Below the pieces are notes generated by a model. The model ran no database searches. It was not told where the DNA came from and was given only the letters and a program-made list of their open reading frames with translations. 64,000 bases of DNA from Augochlora pura (taxonomy: Eukaryota > Arthropoda > Insecta > Hymenoptera > Halictidae): the NCBI RefSeq assembly GCF_028453695.1, contig NC_135777.1, positions 1,984,001 through 2,048,000 of the forward strand, in the 5' to 3' direction. The position numbers and the translations under genes are program-made. Shown here piece by piece: positions 10,919-23,658 of the stretch; position 1 is the first letter of the stretch; each line of letters starts with the position of its first letter.

Positions 10919-13900
10919 GGTCCCTGCTGCACATCGGGCTGCACTCTGCGCAACGGCGATAAGTGCAGGGACGACAACGGGTGCAGAGACGCGAGCTTTT
11001 GCGACGGTCGTGGTCCCCAGTGTCCGCCATCCATCAGCAAACCTAACAAGACCATATGCAACGACGAGTTCGTCTGCTACATGGGGGTGAGTGTACACAT
11101 TTCTATGCCCCGCCCCTGCCCCCCTCTCCGCCACCCTCTATCCGGCCGCAAAGTTCCACGTCGCGTCTCTTTGGACCGCACCTTTTCACGCGGCCGTTGA
11201 TGTACGAGCGGAAGTTTACGAAAGTGGTCAATCCATTTGCTTGTCAGATTCCGCGGCCATCGAGAAACTTGCGTGCACCGTGGATCTTTGCGATCGCTGA
11301 TGTCCTCATCGTCGAAACACCGCGAAGAACGGAACCTCTTCTCGCGCACGCCCTGTAACAGCGTCCGTAAGAAGCGAGGTGCAAGAAGAGATTCTGTCAT
11401 AGCTGTAGCAAACATTTTCCACGTCTTTAGAGCGATGGTGAACTGTTAACAAAACCTTCCGCAAAAGTGATCTTGACCATGTCTTTCGAGGTCAAAGTTT
11501 TTTTATTATTAAAAGGTACCATTTACTCTGAAGCAACCGTTTTCCTAAAATACAGACAATGGTGGTCGTATTGAAATTGGAGCACAAGCATGGTTGCTGT
11601 GTAATGTTAACCAAAATGCATCTGTCCTTTGGATTTGAATAAGATTTTGTAGATAATTGTTTTCCCAAAATAGGAAGGGAAGTTTAACTTCAAACGTTTA
11701 GGTTATATAATTATAATTCATTTCTTATTAGCTCGATTCAATTTTTATTTAACCCCATTTTTTATTTTCAATAATGCGCGGTGGCAAATGGTAGAATAAT
11801 TGCAATCTCACTGTTGATTTTTATAGTATGTCTTAACTGCGATATAATAAGTAGTTTAAGAAATAAAATTCTTCAAGTTTGCTCTTCCCAATGAGTGCAA
11901 TCAAGTAATTAATTGATTTACTATAACAGTAGAATTAATTACTCTAATAAATAATTCAATTAATTATTCATAACAATATTCGATCTTGAAAGCATACGGA
12001 CGAATATGTATTAAGAGATCCCCATCGATCTAATCTATGATATACGTCCATGGTATACGTCTATGGTATACATCTATGGTATACTGTTCGACTTTTAAAA
12101 TCTTACATGATTCGAGTTCAGATCGGTGTAAGCCAGATCGGTTTCTATCTTTAATAAAATTAGATTGGTTTTGTACGAAAGGACTAACTAAGAATATAAA
12201 TATATAGATTTAGTTTGTTTAAATAATTGTGATTAAATATATATATTTATTATATATTATATATTATTATATATACTAATAGTATATACCTAACTATTAG
12301 GTATACGTCTATGATATACATCCATGGTGTACGCCTATGGTATATGTCTATGGCATACGACATAACAATTTCTCACACCCTGCAGAAAAAAAACCCAGCT
12401 AAATAACACCCCGGCCCCCGGTTTCGCAGCCGCGCGCGGAAATCTTTCCGCTTAGAATATCGGGCCGCGGAGGCGTCGCTCTAATAAAGACTTAGCCACA
12501 AGCCGGACGAGGAACAACGAGTTCGCCGGAACAGTTCCGAGTCCCCGTTTCATCAGGCTCTACGAGCGAATTTATGAAATCGTTGTAGCGCCGACGACGA
12601 CCCCGACGAAATTACTGGCGCCAATTTACGATTTCCCTGAGACAATGCCCGAGACTAGCTCGGCTAGTTTCTTATTCATTGGATCCGCCGTCGCCTGGCC
12701 GTCGTCTCCCGCGCGCGGTCCCAGCAGAAAATGGTAGCACCAATGTACACGCGAGATCAGATCAAACTGTACCTTTAAATCGACATATCACAAATCGGAA
12801 TAAGCTCTTTTTAATCAAAATAAGATTCAGTACAAACTATACATTTTTGCCAATAAATTGACAGTTTGTTAATTCCAGTAACGTGAAATTCTGTTGTTCT
12901 GGAATTGATAAATTCTTCGAACGCACTTTCAGGAGTAGCTTATTGGTTAGCAAAATGATTGGTTACCAAAGACAATCGATTCAAAATCTAGGAACAAATC
13001 TAACTGAAAACGCCGATTAATTTTCGAAAAGAAAAATATGAAACAGATCATGGCTTGAGCGGGTTGTACTTCAACGATTTCTTCAAACTACGCTGATTAC
13101 TATGAACCAGTAAACGGTTCTAACGCGTTATCCGCTCTTATAGTATTGAATTGTCCAGAGATCCAACTCGCAACTCCCGTCTCCATCCAGCGAATTTCCT
13201 CCGAAAAAAGCGTCCGTTCTGGGGATCAGCTCGAGCGATCAGCAACGCGTTCAAATATCCATTAGTCGTCGATTGTGCCTGGCAAAAAGATCCGGCGGTG
13301 CTCCGCGAATGAAACGAACGGGGCTTTAGGATCTGTTCGGAGAAGAATCCCCGGGGGAGCGATCCCGAGCCGTACGCGTGGCGTTTTCGTACGCGCTCGC
13401 CTCGTCCTCCGCCCGTCTTCCTTCGCCTGTCCCAGGAACCGTGCCACGGGAGTTGGATCCAAGGCTCGGGGGGTCTCCGTGGAAACGCATAGGCAGAATG
13501 AAACACCCTTCAGCCGTCGGAAGCATATTCATCTGTCAAGAAACCTCGAGACGACCGATCGAGTCGGCGCGCTGGCTGAACCGCGCTGGGAATACAGACG
13601 AGGGTTCCGTCGCCGTTTTTCCTATTGCCGGCAGACGGGAACGATGCGTCATTGTTTCCTGAGAAATTCGGGTCCTCTGCCATTGAAATTACTCGCCAGG
13701 CCGATCATTTTAACCCTTAACCCCTTGCACTGTAAATACGAGTCAGACTCGTGCTGAAGATTTTATGCGAGCTCTACTAGATATGAATATTATTAATTTC
13801 TTCTACATCGAAGTAAAAATGAATTCTTCTGTCGTCAAAGTATAGAAACGAAGGTAAATAAAGACAATTCAGGAAACAAAAATTCTCTGGTCCTATTAGG

Positions 13901-16900
13901 AAAATTATTAAGTACGAATAAATGCTAAAAAGACTCTCAGTCGCCACTGCGTTTCGCGCGGCAGGACGAGTGGCGAGTGAAAGGCGACACGTGGTGTTTA
14001 TGTTAAGATAATTTGCATGTAAATTATATAATTGTATACGGGGTGGGGCAATAACTATCGTCACCTCAAATATCTTCGAAACTATAAAGTTTCACAGAAA
14101 TATTTGCTGAAGCAAAATTGCACAGTACGAAGGTGGCGATGAGATTGAAAGAACGTGTCCTATTTGGTCTCGTTATAGTTCGAATAATCTGACGAATTTT
14201 GTTAACAATTTTCATTTAGGAAAATATTAGAAACAGAAATGTTGAGGCATCGCTTTAATTTTAGTATTATTTAGTATTTTCATTAGCGTGTATCGACGTA
14301 TCGACTGCTGACGGTTGAGTTTGTCGATTGCCTCGATTTTCTCTTCTCTTACTTTTTCTCTTTTTCCGTTTATCTCTTTTTCTCTCTTTCTCTTTCTTTT
14401 CCTCTTTTTTTCTGCTCGTCTCTTTTTCTCTCTTTCCCTTTTTCTCTTATTCACTTTCTCTGTTTTATCTCCCTCTGTTTTTCTCCTTCTCTCTTTTTCA
14501 CTTTCTCTGTTTTCTCTTTCTCTGTTTCCATCTATCATCCTTTCTCTCTCTATCCCCCTCACAAGATATCGACAACTACAAAGAGTCGGCCGAAATCGTA
14601 TCCGCTTTTTCCCAAACAATCCATAACTAATTCCAAGCTAAGCCACCATTGCGACAAAATTTATTTTACGTCAGATCGCCACAGAAGTCATCCCTCCCCA
14701 GGCACACCAGCAATTCTGTATCACCAAAAAAATGCAAAACTACCAAAACATCCGTACAATCAGAGATATCTAGCGAATCGCTTTACCACGGTGCTTGATA
14801 GGCGGGCGATCCGCGAGCGCTTCCGTCGCGGGCAGAGACGAGGAAAAATTTCGTTTCGGCTCGCCGCGGTCGATGGTAGATACGATGATTAAATAGACGC
14901 GGTTGGTAAACGCAACGTTCCATGAACTAAGAACATTACATCCCGGGCTCATTGTCCGCCGACGGCGCGGAAACGCGGAAGCAAATTGCGACCGGCAGCT
15001 GACTATCCCCGTCTCAACCATGCAGGTATTGTACTTGCATATTAGAAGGCGGGCATGTCGGCGGTATCGATTCCTGGCCCAGCAGTGCATACCGTCGAAC
15101 TGTTGCACGTGTGCGGCCGAAACGCGTTTTCCGCTTGGCCGACTGTAATCGAATGTTTCTACTCGCAGCTGCAACCGGAAGAGATGACTCTGACCCGACC
15201 GTGCGGCGGTGCACCGCGCGCGTGCTCTATGCCGTTGCCGGCAGTGGCTGCAGCCACCGGGGCTTTTTGTTTCCAAAGATAGCGTGTAATTATGTGAGGC
15301 TCGCCCGGCCGCGATACGGGCCTAATTCTTCGATAATTGGACGACGCGGAATCGATGCGATACAACGCCGTGGAAACGACCGTTCCGGAACCAGCCGACC
15401 CATCCGAACCCATTAACGGCGTCAATAAAATCCGGGAAACAATCTTGCTCGGGATAATTAGATTTTTATTCGAACCGTTCGCTTCCACGGACAACTACTT
15501 GTCGGTTACCGTGCTCCGCGGACTTGTATTAGAGGAAATCGTTGTCGCGAGAATAAATTGTCTTATTGCAATTCGGGTACCATCAGATATTAGGGTGTAC
15601 CGTTAAGTTCTTTCCGCGCTAGGCTACGTATAATGTCGAGAGTACGCTCGATGGAAATCCACGATATAGTGTGCCGGAGATAGTGGATGCTACTAGCATT
15701 CCCAGGAGAACGGTACGTAATCATTTAATCAAGATGAATCGGAATGAAGTTTGGTTCCACAACAATTGACGGAAACCAAATATTTGAACCGCGTCATTCC
15801 ACTCTATTCCACTCTGTTCCATATTATTTCACTCTGCTATAACCTATTTTACATTATATTCTACTCTATTCCACTTTAATTCACTCTATTCTGCTCTATT
15901 CTATATTAGTTTCTCTATTCTATTATATTATATTATATTTCTCACTTTATTCCCCTCTATTCTGCTCTATTCCACTCTGCTCTACATGATATTCTACTCT
16001 ATTCCAAGTAATTATATTTTGTTACACTCTATTCCACTCTATTATGTTCTATATTATTTCGCTCAGCTATAACCTATTTTACATTATATTCTACTCTATT
16101 CCGCTCTATTCTGCTCTATTCTATATTAGTCCCTTTATTCCCTCTGTTATAGCCTATTCCACTCTATTAAACTCTATTCCACTCTATTGCACTCTATTCT
16201 GTTCTATTCCACTCTATTCTGCTCTATTCCACTCTATTGCACTCTATTCTGCTTTATTCTACTCTACTCTACATTATATTATACTCTATTCGAAGCAATT
16301 CTACTTGGTTACACTCTATTCCACTCTATACTACTTTTTACACTCATATGTCATATAACATGCTACATGTTATATATTTATTATCACATTTATATGTATA
16401 TTATATACTTTCTAAGCATTCTGTCGATATATGTGTATACAGAGTTTTATACGTCGCGTCTACATAAATATTTATCATACCACCCACCCAGTAATTGATA
16501 ATAAATTACGTATGGAAATTGTTTAATACTAATTCTACAATACCAAATCTGGATAAAAGATATTTTTAGTCAACAAAAAACAAAATAACACAGCAATGCT
16601 TCAACATAGTTATATATTATTTTAGCAGAAATCAATTCCTCTTTCCATTCTTTTTAAAAGAAAATCACCGAGATGGTTAGGTGAAAAATTCATTTTTCTT
16701 AGTCACACCATGAAACCAATAAAACGGCATGACGCGGAAGTAAGGAAAAACGAATGGCAGAAAGGTAGCGCAACGTACTCGAGCAAAGTGTCGGATAACG
16801 GCAGGGCCCGTAATATCATCGGCGAAGTCCGTTCCGCGGCGTTCCGGACCGCTCAACACGCGAATGCACGCGAATTCATACCCAGGGAATCCTTTTTTCT

Positions 16901-19900
16901 CCCGAACCGGGTTTCCGTTTGGCGGCACAATAAAAAGAGCGAGGAAACGATGGGCTGCGAGAATGGGGGACGCGCGCTGTCAGCGGCGCAGAAGAGAACG
17001 TTCTGGTCGAAGCGGAGGACGTCGAGGCGAGCACCCGTCGCCCGACGATACGCGGGCATGTGTGCCTTGTTGCAGCGGCGTGCTGGCAAACAGGCCGGGA
17101 TAATTTCGAAAATTACTTTCGCGGCGCAGAGGTGTGTTCCAGGGTCTCGCGAACGGGGCAAGCGGCTGCGTACAGACGCGGCTCGTTCGCGAATAACGTT
17201 CAAGTCCTCGGGTTTATCTATCTTCGGCGGCGGCCCCCCTCCACCGGAAATTACCTCGTATTTAGAGGTTTATGCATGTAGGCTGACACTTTATCGGGCT
17301 CTCGCATTGCTTCCAGGAATGCACCGGCAGCATTTGCCTGGCTTATGGCTTGGAATCCTGTCAGTGCATCGCCGGCCCCGAGGATCCTCCTACCAAGAGC
17401 TGCGAACTCTGCTGTAAATTGCCGGGAGAGGATCAACCATGCCTGTGAGAGAGAGACGACGATCATTGTATATACACGCGGTTTCCGTCGGGGGGCGAGT
17501 GTCTGCGTCAGTCGTTTCGCTATGGGAATAGTTTCTACGTCCGTACGCTCCACGGAACGGCGCGCCGTGTCTCTCCCCGCGCGAAGAAATTAGAACCCAA
17601 AGCGATAACCGCGCGAACACGTTTGATCGATTACATCGCCGGCTATTTTCGCACAGTCACTCCATGCTACCACTCGGCGTGACTCGCGCCATGGCGGGAC
17701 CTTCGACCTTGCATTCCTTATGCACTAAACTACATAGTGAACCGATCGTCTCCCTAACTATATCTCTTGGTCTCTCGACTTACGTGCACTCGTAACGAAT
17801 GCTTGACAAAACCTCGTCATACCTTCTACTCCAGACTGCACAGAGAACCAACCATCACCCTAATTTCACCTCTTAGTCTCTCAATCAAATGTAATCGTAC
17901 CCTATTATATAATTTTCCTAAGAATAACCAACTAAACTGTATCGTCCTATTCATTTATTTTGCACCTCCCTAGACCACATCGCAAGAACCATATATTCTT
18001 ACGCGATAACACTTGTACCGCGAATTTTAACATAACCTGTACCGCGAATTTTATGATACCTTAAGCTCAGTCTCCACTGAGTTGGTGGTCTCCTCTCGGC
18101 CGGAAATTTTAAGGGCGATAAACGGGCGAGGGTTGAACGGCAACGTCTCGCGTCTCCGGTTAAAAATCGATCGAGATTTCGTAGAACGATGGTGGTGTGA
18201 CAGACGCTCGCCGCGGAACAGTCAAACATAGGGGCGCGGATCAGATAAGCCAGACATCACAGGAGACCCGTTCCCTTTTGCAGGTCGTCGTTCGCATGGA
18301 ACTCGGCGCCCTACGATGTTCCTGACATGCTGTCGAAGCCAGGCACGCCGTGCAACGACTACAATGGCTATTGCGACGTCTTCCAAAGATGTCGAGAGGT
18401 AAGATTCTATCCATGCCGCCCGTACCAGCGTACTTGACAACCAGAATCACGGCCGACTTGAACGCGATCAATCCGCGAACCGTTCGTTCTTTGCGTTTTG
18501 CAACATGTTTATTCCTTTGTTGCGCCAATTATTTTAAGACCGTGATAAACCATTGTGAAAACTTGTTTTTCAGTCGTGCGGTATTTTCGTTTCGCAAGAT
18601 TTATTAACGGCACGTCCAATACTGCTCCCAGGACTTTTAAATATTATCGGCGGACTGCGCATGTTTATGCTAAATTTATATGTCGAAATATGCAAAATAT
18701 ATGCAAAATTAATGCAGGATGTATTCGGGTATATGAAATACTTATGCAAAAAGTCTGAAAACTGTATGCAAAGTTTTTTACTATCCGCACTATTTACTGG
18801 TAGTACATATTATTTACTGCATATTGTTGTTACTACTTCTACTACTACTGTACTTGCTGCTATTTACAATATTTACAATTAGTTTTACTATAATCTGTCG
18901 ATTAGTGCCCTTTTATCATGTAAAATTAAATAAAAATGAAAGAGGAAAAAGTTTTATAGTTATTTTATGTTTAATAGAACAGTGTATATAAATTTTCCAT
19001 AGTTATATTATTTCTCGAGAAATGAAGCTGATCTTTAATTTTTTATATGAAATGCTATATATTTTTGTATGTAATATGGAAGCGTATGTCAAGACAAGTT
19101 CGCTCGTGTACTGTATTGTAGTGACTTTTAAGATCACTATGGCTCATGGCGGTGAAAGAAAAATATAGAGTATTCCATTTAAAAAATTGAAGGGAAACCA
19201 CCTTCACTTCTCAAAAAATAATATAAACATGCAAAATTGACGCACGCTATTCTATTGACCAGAAAAAAACTATAGAACTCTCTCCTCTCCCATTTTGCTC
19301 TGATCACAATAATTCTCGGAAAATGGAAATCAATAATTGGTAACATCGTGAACACCCTGTATATAGAAATAAAACAAATACGTGCACGAAATATGCAATA
19401 TGCAAAGCACATGCAATATGCAAAATATGCGATGAGCAAAATACACGATATGCAAAATTTTCAGAAAAGAAATTATATTTTTGAAATCCTTTAATGATAA
19501 AACAAATTCCTCCCCGACACCCATAAATTTCTTCTCTCTCCCATGAGCATATGCGTCGACGTAAACATTCGCAGTCCGATTATCATAATCGGCACTGTCG
19601 AAATGACTTTAAAAGGGTTAACACGTTGACACACGTCGTCAATATTCATGGTTTTCTCTGTGACGCGACGTCTGAAATTTAAAAAGAAATTAAATAATTA
19701 TGTTCAGTTTACATTATCGAACTGTTATGTTTCAAAGGGTTAAGATGAAATCTTGATTACAGGTGGATCCGAGTGGACCATTGGCAACGCTGAGGAGGTT
19801 GCTGCTGTCAGATGCTAGTTTAGCGAACTTCCAGAGATTTTTGACCGATTATTGGTACATCGCGGCGATCGTTCTCTTTCTTCTGCTGATGATTTCAGTA

Positions 19901-22900
19901 AGTAAACCCATATACGTACTTACATTAATTTTGTCGACAATTAGTTAAAAGTGGTATCGATAACAAAAGACATTCATCTACTGGAGAAATAATTGGAAAC
20001 ACCATAAAATAGTGTCAGGATTTTATTGTGGAATGCGCGAAATTAAGAGTAATTAAAAAGAGTAATCTATCTATAGATTGACGTAACTTTATACAAAACC
20101 TTACACATAACCGTGGCATATAGATTGACATAATTTTATACAAAACCTTATACAAAGCCTGACATAACTTTATACAAAACCTTATACATAACCTCACAAA
20201 TTACTTGACATAACTTTATACAAAAACTTATACATAACCTGAGATATTACTTGACATAACTTTATACAAAACCTTCCACATAATCATGACATATAACCTG
20301 ACATAACTTTATACAAAATCTTATACATAACCTGAGATATTACTTGACATAACTTTATACAAAAACTTATACATAACCTGACAAATTACTTGACATAACT
20401 TTATACAAAAACTTATACATAACCTGAGATATTACTTGACATAACTTTATATAGAACCTTATACATAATCATGACATATAACTTGACATAACTTATATAA
20501 AGCCTTATGCATAATCTTGACATAACTTTGTCCAATGCCCGGAAACGTTCGAGCAATCCTCGAAGCAGCAGAGATCCGTCGCGGGCAGAGAATAGCTCTC
20601 GCGGGTGATCCATGCGTGACAAGTTAAAAGCACCTTCCCGCCGCGGAGGGACGTGCCATGAACGCGTTGAATATCCGTGTAAAACCAATTACGTGTCTTG
20701 TCAATTAAAAAGTTGGGCGGAACGCGCAAAGGGGCCGCCAGGCCGTCCACGGTGTCCCCGCGAACGCAATTGTCGCGAGCGCGATTTTATTACCGGGACT
20801 TTCTGTTTCCCTCGTGGATCCCTCGGAACGCCCGTGTACACGTTCGACCGTGTAACGACGAATCGGTCAATTCGATTTTCGCCGGTGCAAATTTTTTTTC
20901 CGCGAGCCCGAGGAAAAAGCGCGAGCGGACTAGTATACAACCATTAACACCAGCAACTTTTAGCCAATGGAAGGAAAATTAGTTACCCGCTTTGGCTTCT
21001 ACGAAATTAAATATAAAAACGGCGCCGCGTATATAAAGAGTTGCAAAAGTTCGGTGACAAGCGGACTGCAGATTTTCTGCAAGTGTGCAAAAAATATGCA
21101 GCCGCGATATAAAACGGTAGAGAGACGAAGAGAATTTTAGTCACTTTTTTTATTATATCTCGTATTCGTTTTGGTTCATTCATATTTGGACGACGGAACA
21201 TTGTTTACCATTTATTTACGATTAGGTTTCATTCGAACGTTATTAAAACTTCAGACTAACGTTAGTCCTTTTATTATTCTATATTGTATATTATTATTTA
21301 TTATATTGTATATTATAAAATTAAAATTTTGATGGAATTTTTGTTACTCTAGATCCAAATCTATATATACATATATATTCACATAAATACATATTCAACA
21401 ATTTCCAATAAAACCTATTTTACAATTTCAATTACTATAAAATAGAATACATATATGCATCTATGCATTGAAATTGTAAAATAAGTTCCATTGTAAATTG
21501 TTGAATATATAAATATCTATAATATATGCATATCTTTATATAAAAGGCAATTTTATTTAGTTATTATTATAACAAGCTGATATTGCTATAAAAAGTTATA
21601 AAACACGTTTTATTTAATTCAGTTAATATGTATGCGTTAATATAGAATATAATAAGTATGTGTTAACAAGTTAACACGAACCAGTCACATTTACATCATG
21701 GTACATTTATCGTTAAACATACCCGGCGTCGCGTGGGAACATTTTCGGTACGGCAATTAAACGCGGGAAGATGTCGCGGGAAATATATTGTACATTCGAT
21801 CCCACGCAACTTGGCCAACTTCCGATCTGCGACGCCGCCAAAGCAGCAGGAAATTCATCCGGAGATAGGATTAAAGCGGCGACGGTAACACGAGCCTGCG
21901 ACGAATTATATTATAAACCGTATCCCGTGAGAGCTTCCTACTGCGACAACGTAACCATAAAGGCTTTTCTTCTGCGACGAGCTCGCGGCAAAATATGAGA
22001 ACGTTGGGAGACGTAGCGCGCGACTAGGCGAGCAAAGTGAATTAATTTTCATTTCAGCGACAGCTGAAATTGTTCCATTTCCACCTTTAATCCTTGACGA
22101 AAGGTCGAGATACGTTTCTGAAATTCGATCAAAAAGTCCACCTGCCAGTATCTGTAGCGTTTCGAGAATTATGAGGACAATGGTACTGTAAGATATCCGA
22201 AAATTTACTCGCAATCGGAAGCGAGAGATTCCTGAGACGATTTAAAGCAATTCTTTCCTTTACGAACATTTTCTGCGAGCCACCGTTAATGAATTATTGA
22301 CGAAATATAGTGACCAATGAAACGCGAGATCAACTGACGCGAGGTCAGCTGACGCGAGGCGGCCGAGCCAATGAGCGCAACTTCAACCGCCTCGCGCCAG
22401 CCGCTCTCGCTTCTCGTTCGTCCCTTTTTTACATCAATAACTTGTAAACGATGGCTCGCAGAAACATTTTGTAAAGGAAAAAGTTGCTTGAAATGACTTT
22501 CAGCACCTCGCTACCCATTTTCTAAGACATCCTACATATTCGTCCAATTAGGGAACAAGGAACATCCACCTAAAGCGATCGTTTCAACGATTCTGTGACT
22601 GTATCAACAAGTAATCGCTACATGACCCGTGTTATTTCGCAGGTGTTCGCGATACGTTTTCTGAGGCAACGGCGCATCAGCCGCGTGAAAATTCTGTCCA
22701 CGTCGGAGGACCGGCCGAAGGCAGCCAGCCAGGCCGCAAACGCGACGGACGAGCCGGCGAAGGAGTGTTCGTCCGTGCGTAAGATCCAGTCGATGGACAT
22801 TTCGCGGCTGAAGAAGCGGATCGTCGAGACGATGAAGAGTATCGCGTCGACCGGCCGGAAGAACGAAGCCTCCTCGGAACCGGGCACGTTCCTCGGGAGG

Positions 22901-23314
22901 ATCTGCCGGTTCCTGAGCCTGGACAGGAGCATGGCGGGCACGGAGGAGCGATCCTCGAACGAGGTCGAGCGCCTCTACAAAACCGGCGACGAGGAGAAGA
23001 AGGACGTGGCGAGGAAGGAGCTGAGGAACGAGAAGTCCGAGGATCCGAGAACGACGACTGCCGGATGGAGGCGGATCTGCTTGCTGCTCTTTGGTAGTCC
23101 GGCCGGCAGTTCCTCGGGCAACAAGGCCTGGAGAAGGAGCGCGCAGGTCGAGAAACTCTGCACCGGCTCCAAGACCATCGTGCACCCCTGCCGCAGGGGC
23201 GACAGCTACCAGACCGAGCCCCTGGTCGCGCCAGACTCCCCGGACACGCCCAACGAAACCTCCGAGACGAGGATCCAAACCTCCGATCTGACTGGCTTGC
23301 TGGCAGACAGTTAG
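10919..23314 (+). CDS. ADAM10: ADAM10/Kuzbanian-family metalloprotease, disintegrin to C-terminus (partial)
   Basis: Five plus-strand exons continue the gene in a single frame (405 codons). Exon 10919-11086 begins GPCCTSGCTLRNGDKCRDD and ends NKTICNDEFVCYMG (disintegrin/cysteine-rich). Exon 17317-17444 begins ECTGSICLAYGLESCQC. Exon 18284-18398 contains PGTPCNDYNGYCDVFQRC. Exon 19763-19897 has VDPSGPLATLRRLLL and the start of the membrane helix (YIAAIVLFLLLMIS). Exon 22643-23314 holds a cytoplasmic tail of about 220 residues, ending LLADS. Phases agree at every junction, including the split Leu codon CT|G between 17444 and 18284. Human ADAM10 has a tail of only about 55 residues, whereas insect Kuzbanian-type proteins can have long tails. 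The tail is rich in Ser, Lys and Arg, has no evident enzyme domain, and contains two related basic-hydrophobic patches (GRICRFLSL and WRRICLLLFG). AATAAA follows at 23538. Confidence 0.95.
12035..12359. repeat. Two blocks of a 13-bp tandem repeat around an AT-rich core
   Basis: Blocks at 12035-12084 and 12300-12359 each hold about four copies of CTATGGTATACGT with variants. Between them is AT-rich DNA including TATATTATATATTATTATAT. The array lies in ADAM10 intron sequence. Confidence 0.85.
13717..13752. repeat. TTAACCCCTTGCAC followed by a 15-base palindrome
   Basis: TTAACCCCTTGCAC at 13717-13730 is followed at 13738-13752 by ACGAGTCAGACTCGT, a palindrome with one central base. The layout resembles the TTAA-type element ends at 4791-4865 and 61178, with a different palindrome. 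No opposite end was found nearby. Confidence 0.55.
14336..14553. repeat. Second pyrimidine tract
   Basis: About 215 bases of CTCTTT and TTTCTC units, like 9368-10023 but on the other side of the 100-N gap. It lies inside an ADAM10 intron. Confidence 0.9.
15795..16330. repeat. Tandem array of CTCTATTCCA-type 10-mers
   Basis: The 10-base unit CTCTATTCCA, with variants CTCTATTCTG and CTCTATTGCA, is repeated dozens of times, interrupted by TATATTAGT, TATTATATTATATTA and ACATTATATTCTA stretches that recur as higher-order blocks. It lies in the 6-kb ADAM10 intron between 11086 and 17317. Confidence 0.9.
19576..19621. repeat. TTAA-type element end with CCGATTATCATAATCGG palindrome
   Basis: The 17-base palindrome CCGATTATCATAATCGG (19576-19592) is followed by AAAAGGG and TTAA (19618-19621). 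The order palindrome, short spacer, AAAGGG, TTAA matches the right end at 4838-4865. A second CAAAGGGTTAA lies near 19735. No partner end was identified. Confidence 0.55.
20075..20532. repeat. Minisatellite with a unit of about 46 bp
   Basis: The words TTGACATAACTTTATACAAA, CTTATACATAACCTGA and GATATTACTTG recur about nine times, with a main period of 46 bases and some shortened units. It lies in the intron after the ADAM10 membrane exon. Confidence 0.9.
21391..21508. repeat. Hairpin: two 42-base inverted arms, 34-base loop
   Basis: Left arm 21391-21432 (starts ATATTCAACAATTTCCAATA, ends TTTTACAATTTCAAT) and right arm 21467-21508 (starts ATTGAAATTGTAAAATA, ends TAAATTGTTGAATAT) are near-perfect reverse complements with only a few mismatches. 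It lies in the last ADAM10 intron. It could be a small foldback element or a hairpin RNA source; the sequence alone does not decide. Confidence 0.85.
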
Positions 23315-23537
23315 TCTTCTGGACTGAAGAGCTGCCGCCGTTTCGAAGCTCCTTTTCTGGCTTGGAACGCTTCCGGATCGACGATTCCGTCGGGTTACCA
23401 GCAAGCTGGAGATATCGGGGAACGGTGCCGCGATTGAACGCCTCGACGAATCCAGTTCGATCTCCCTTTGGGTTCCCGTGCGGCGAAAACGAAGTGCCAG
23501 AGTGTTTCTATTGTTTCGTCTGTCGCGGGATGTATGA

Positions 23538-23543
23538 AATAAA
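23538..23543 (+). promoter_or_regulatory. Poly(A) signal, ADAM10
   Basis: AATAAA 224 bases after the ADAM10 stop codon, the first such hexamer downstream on the same strand that I noticed. Confidence 0.55.
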
Positions 23544-23658
23544 AGACAGTCTTTTGTCGCGGAATGTGCTTGAACGTAACAGCCAGAGGAACGAGTCGTT
23601 TGTGGTTCCTTTGTTTCGAGGGATTTTAACGTATTTTTGTGATCGAAGCTTGCTGTAC

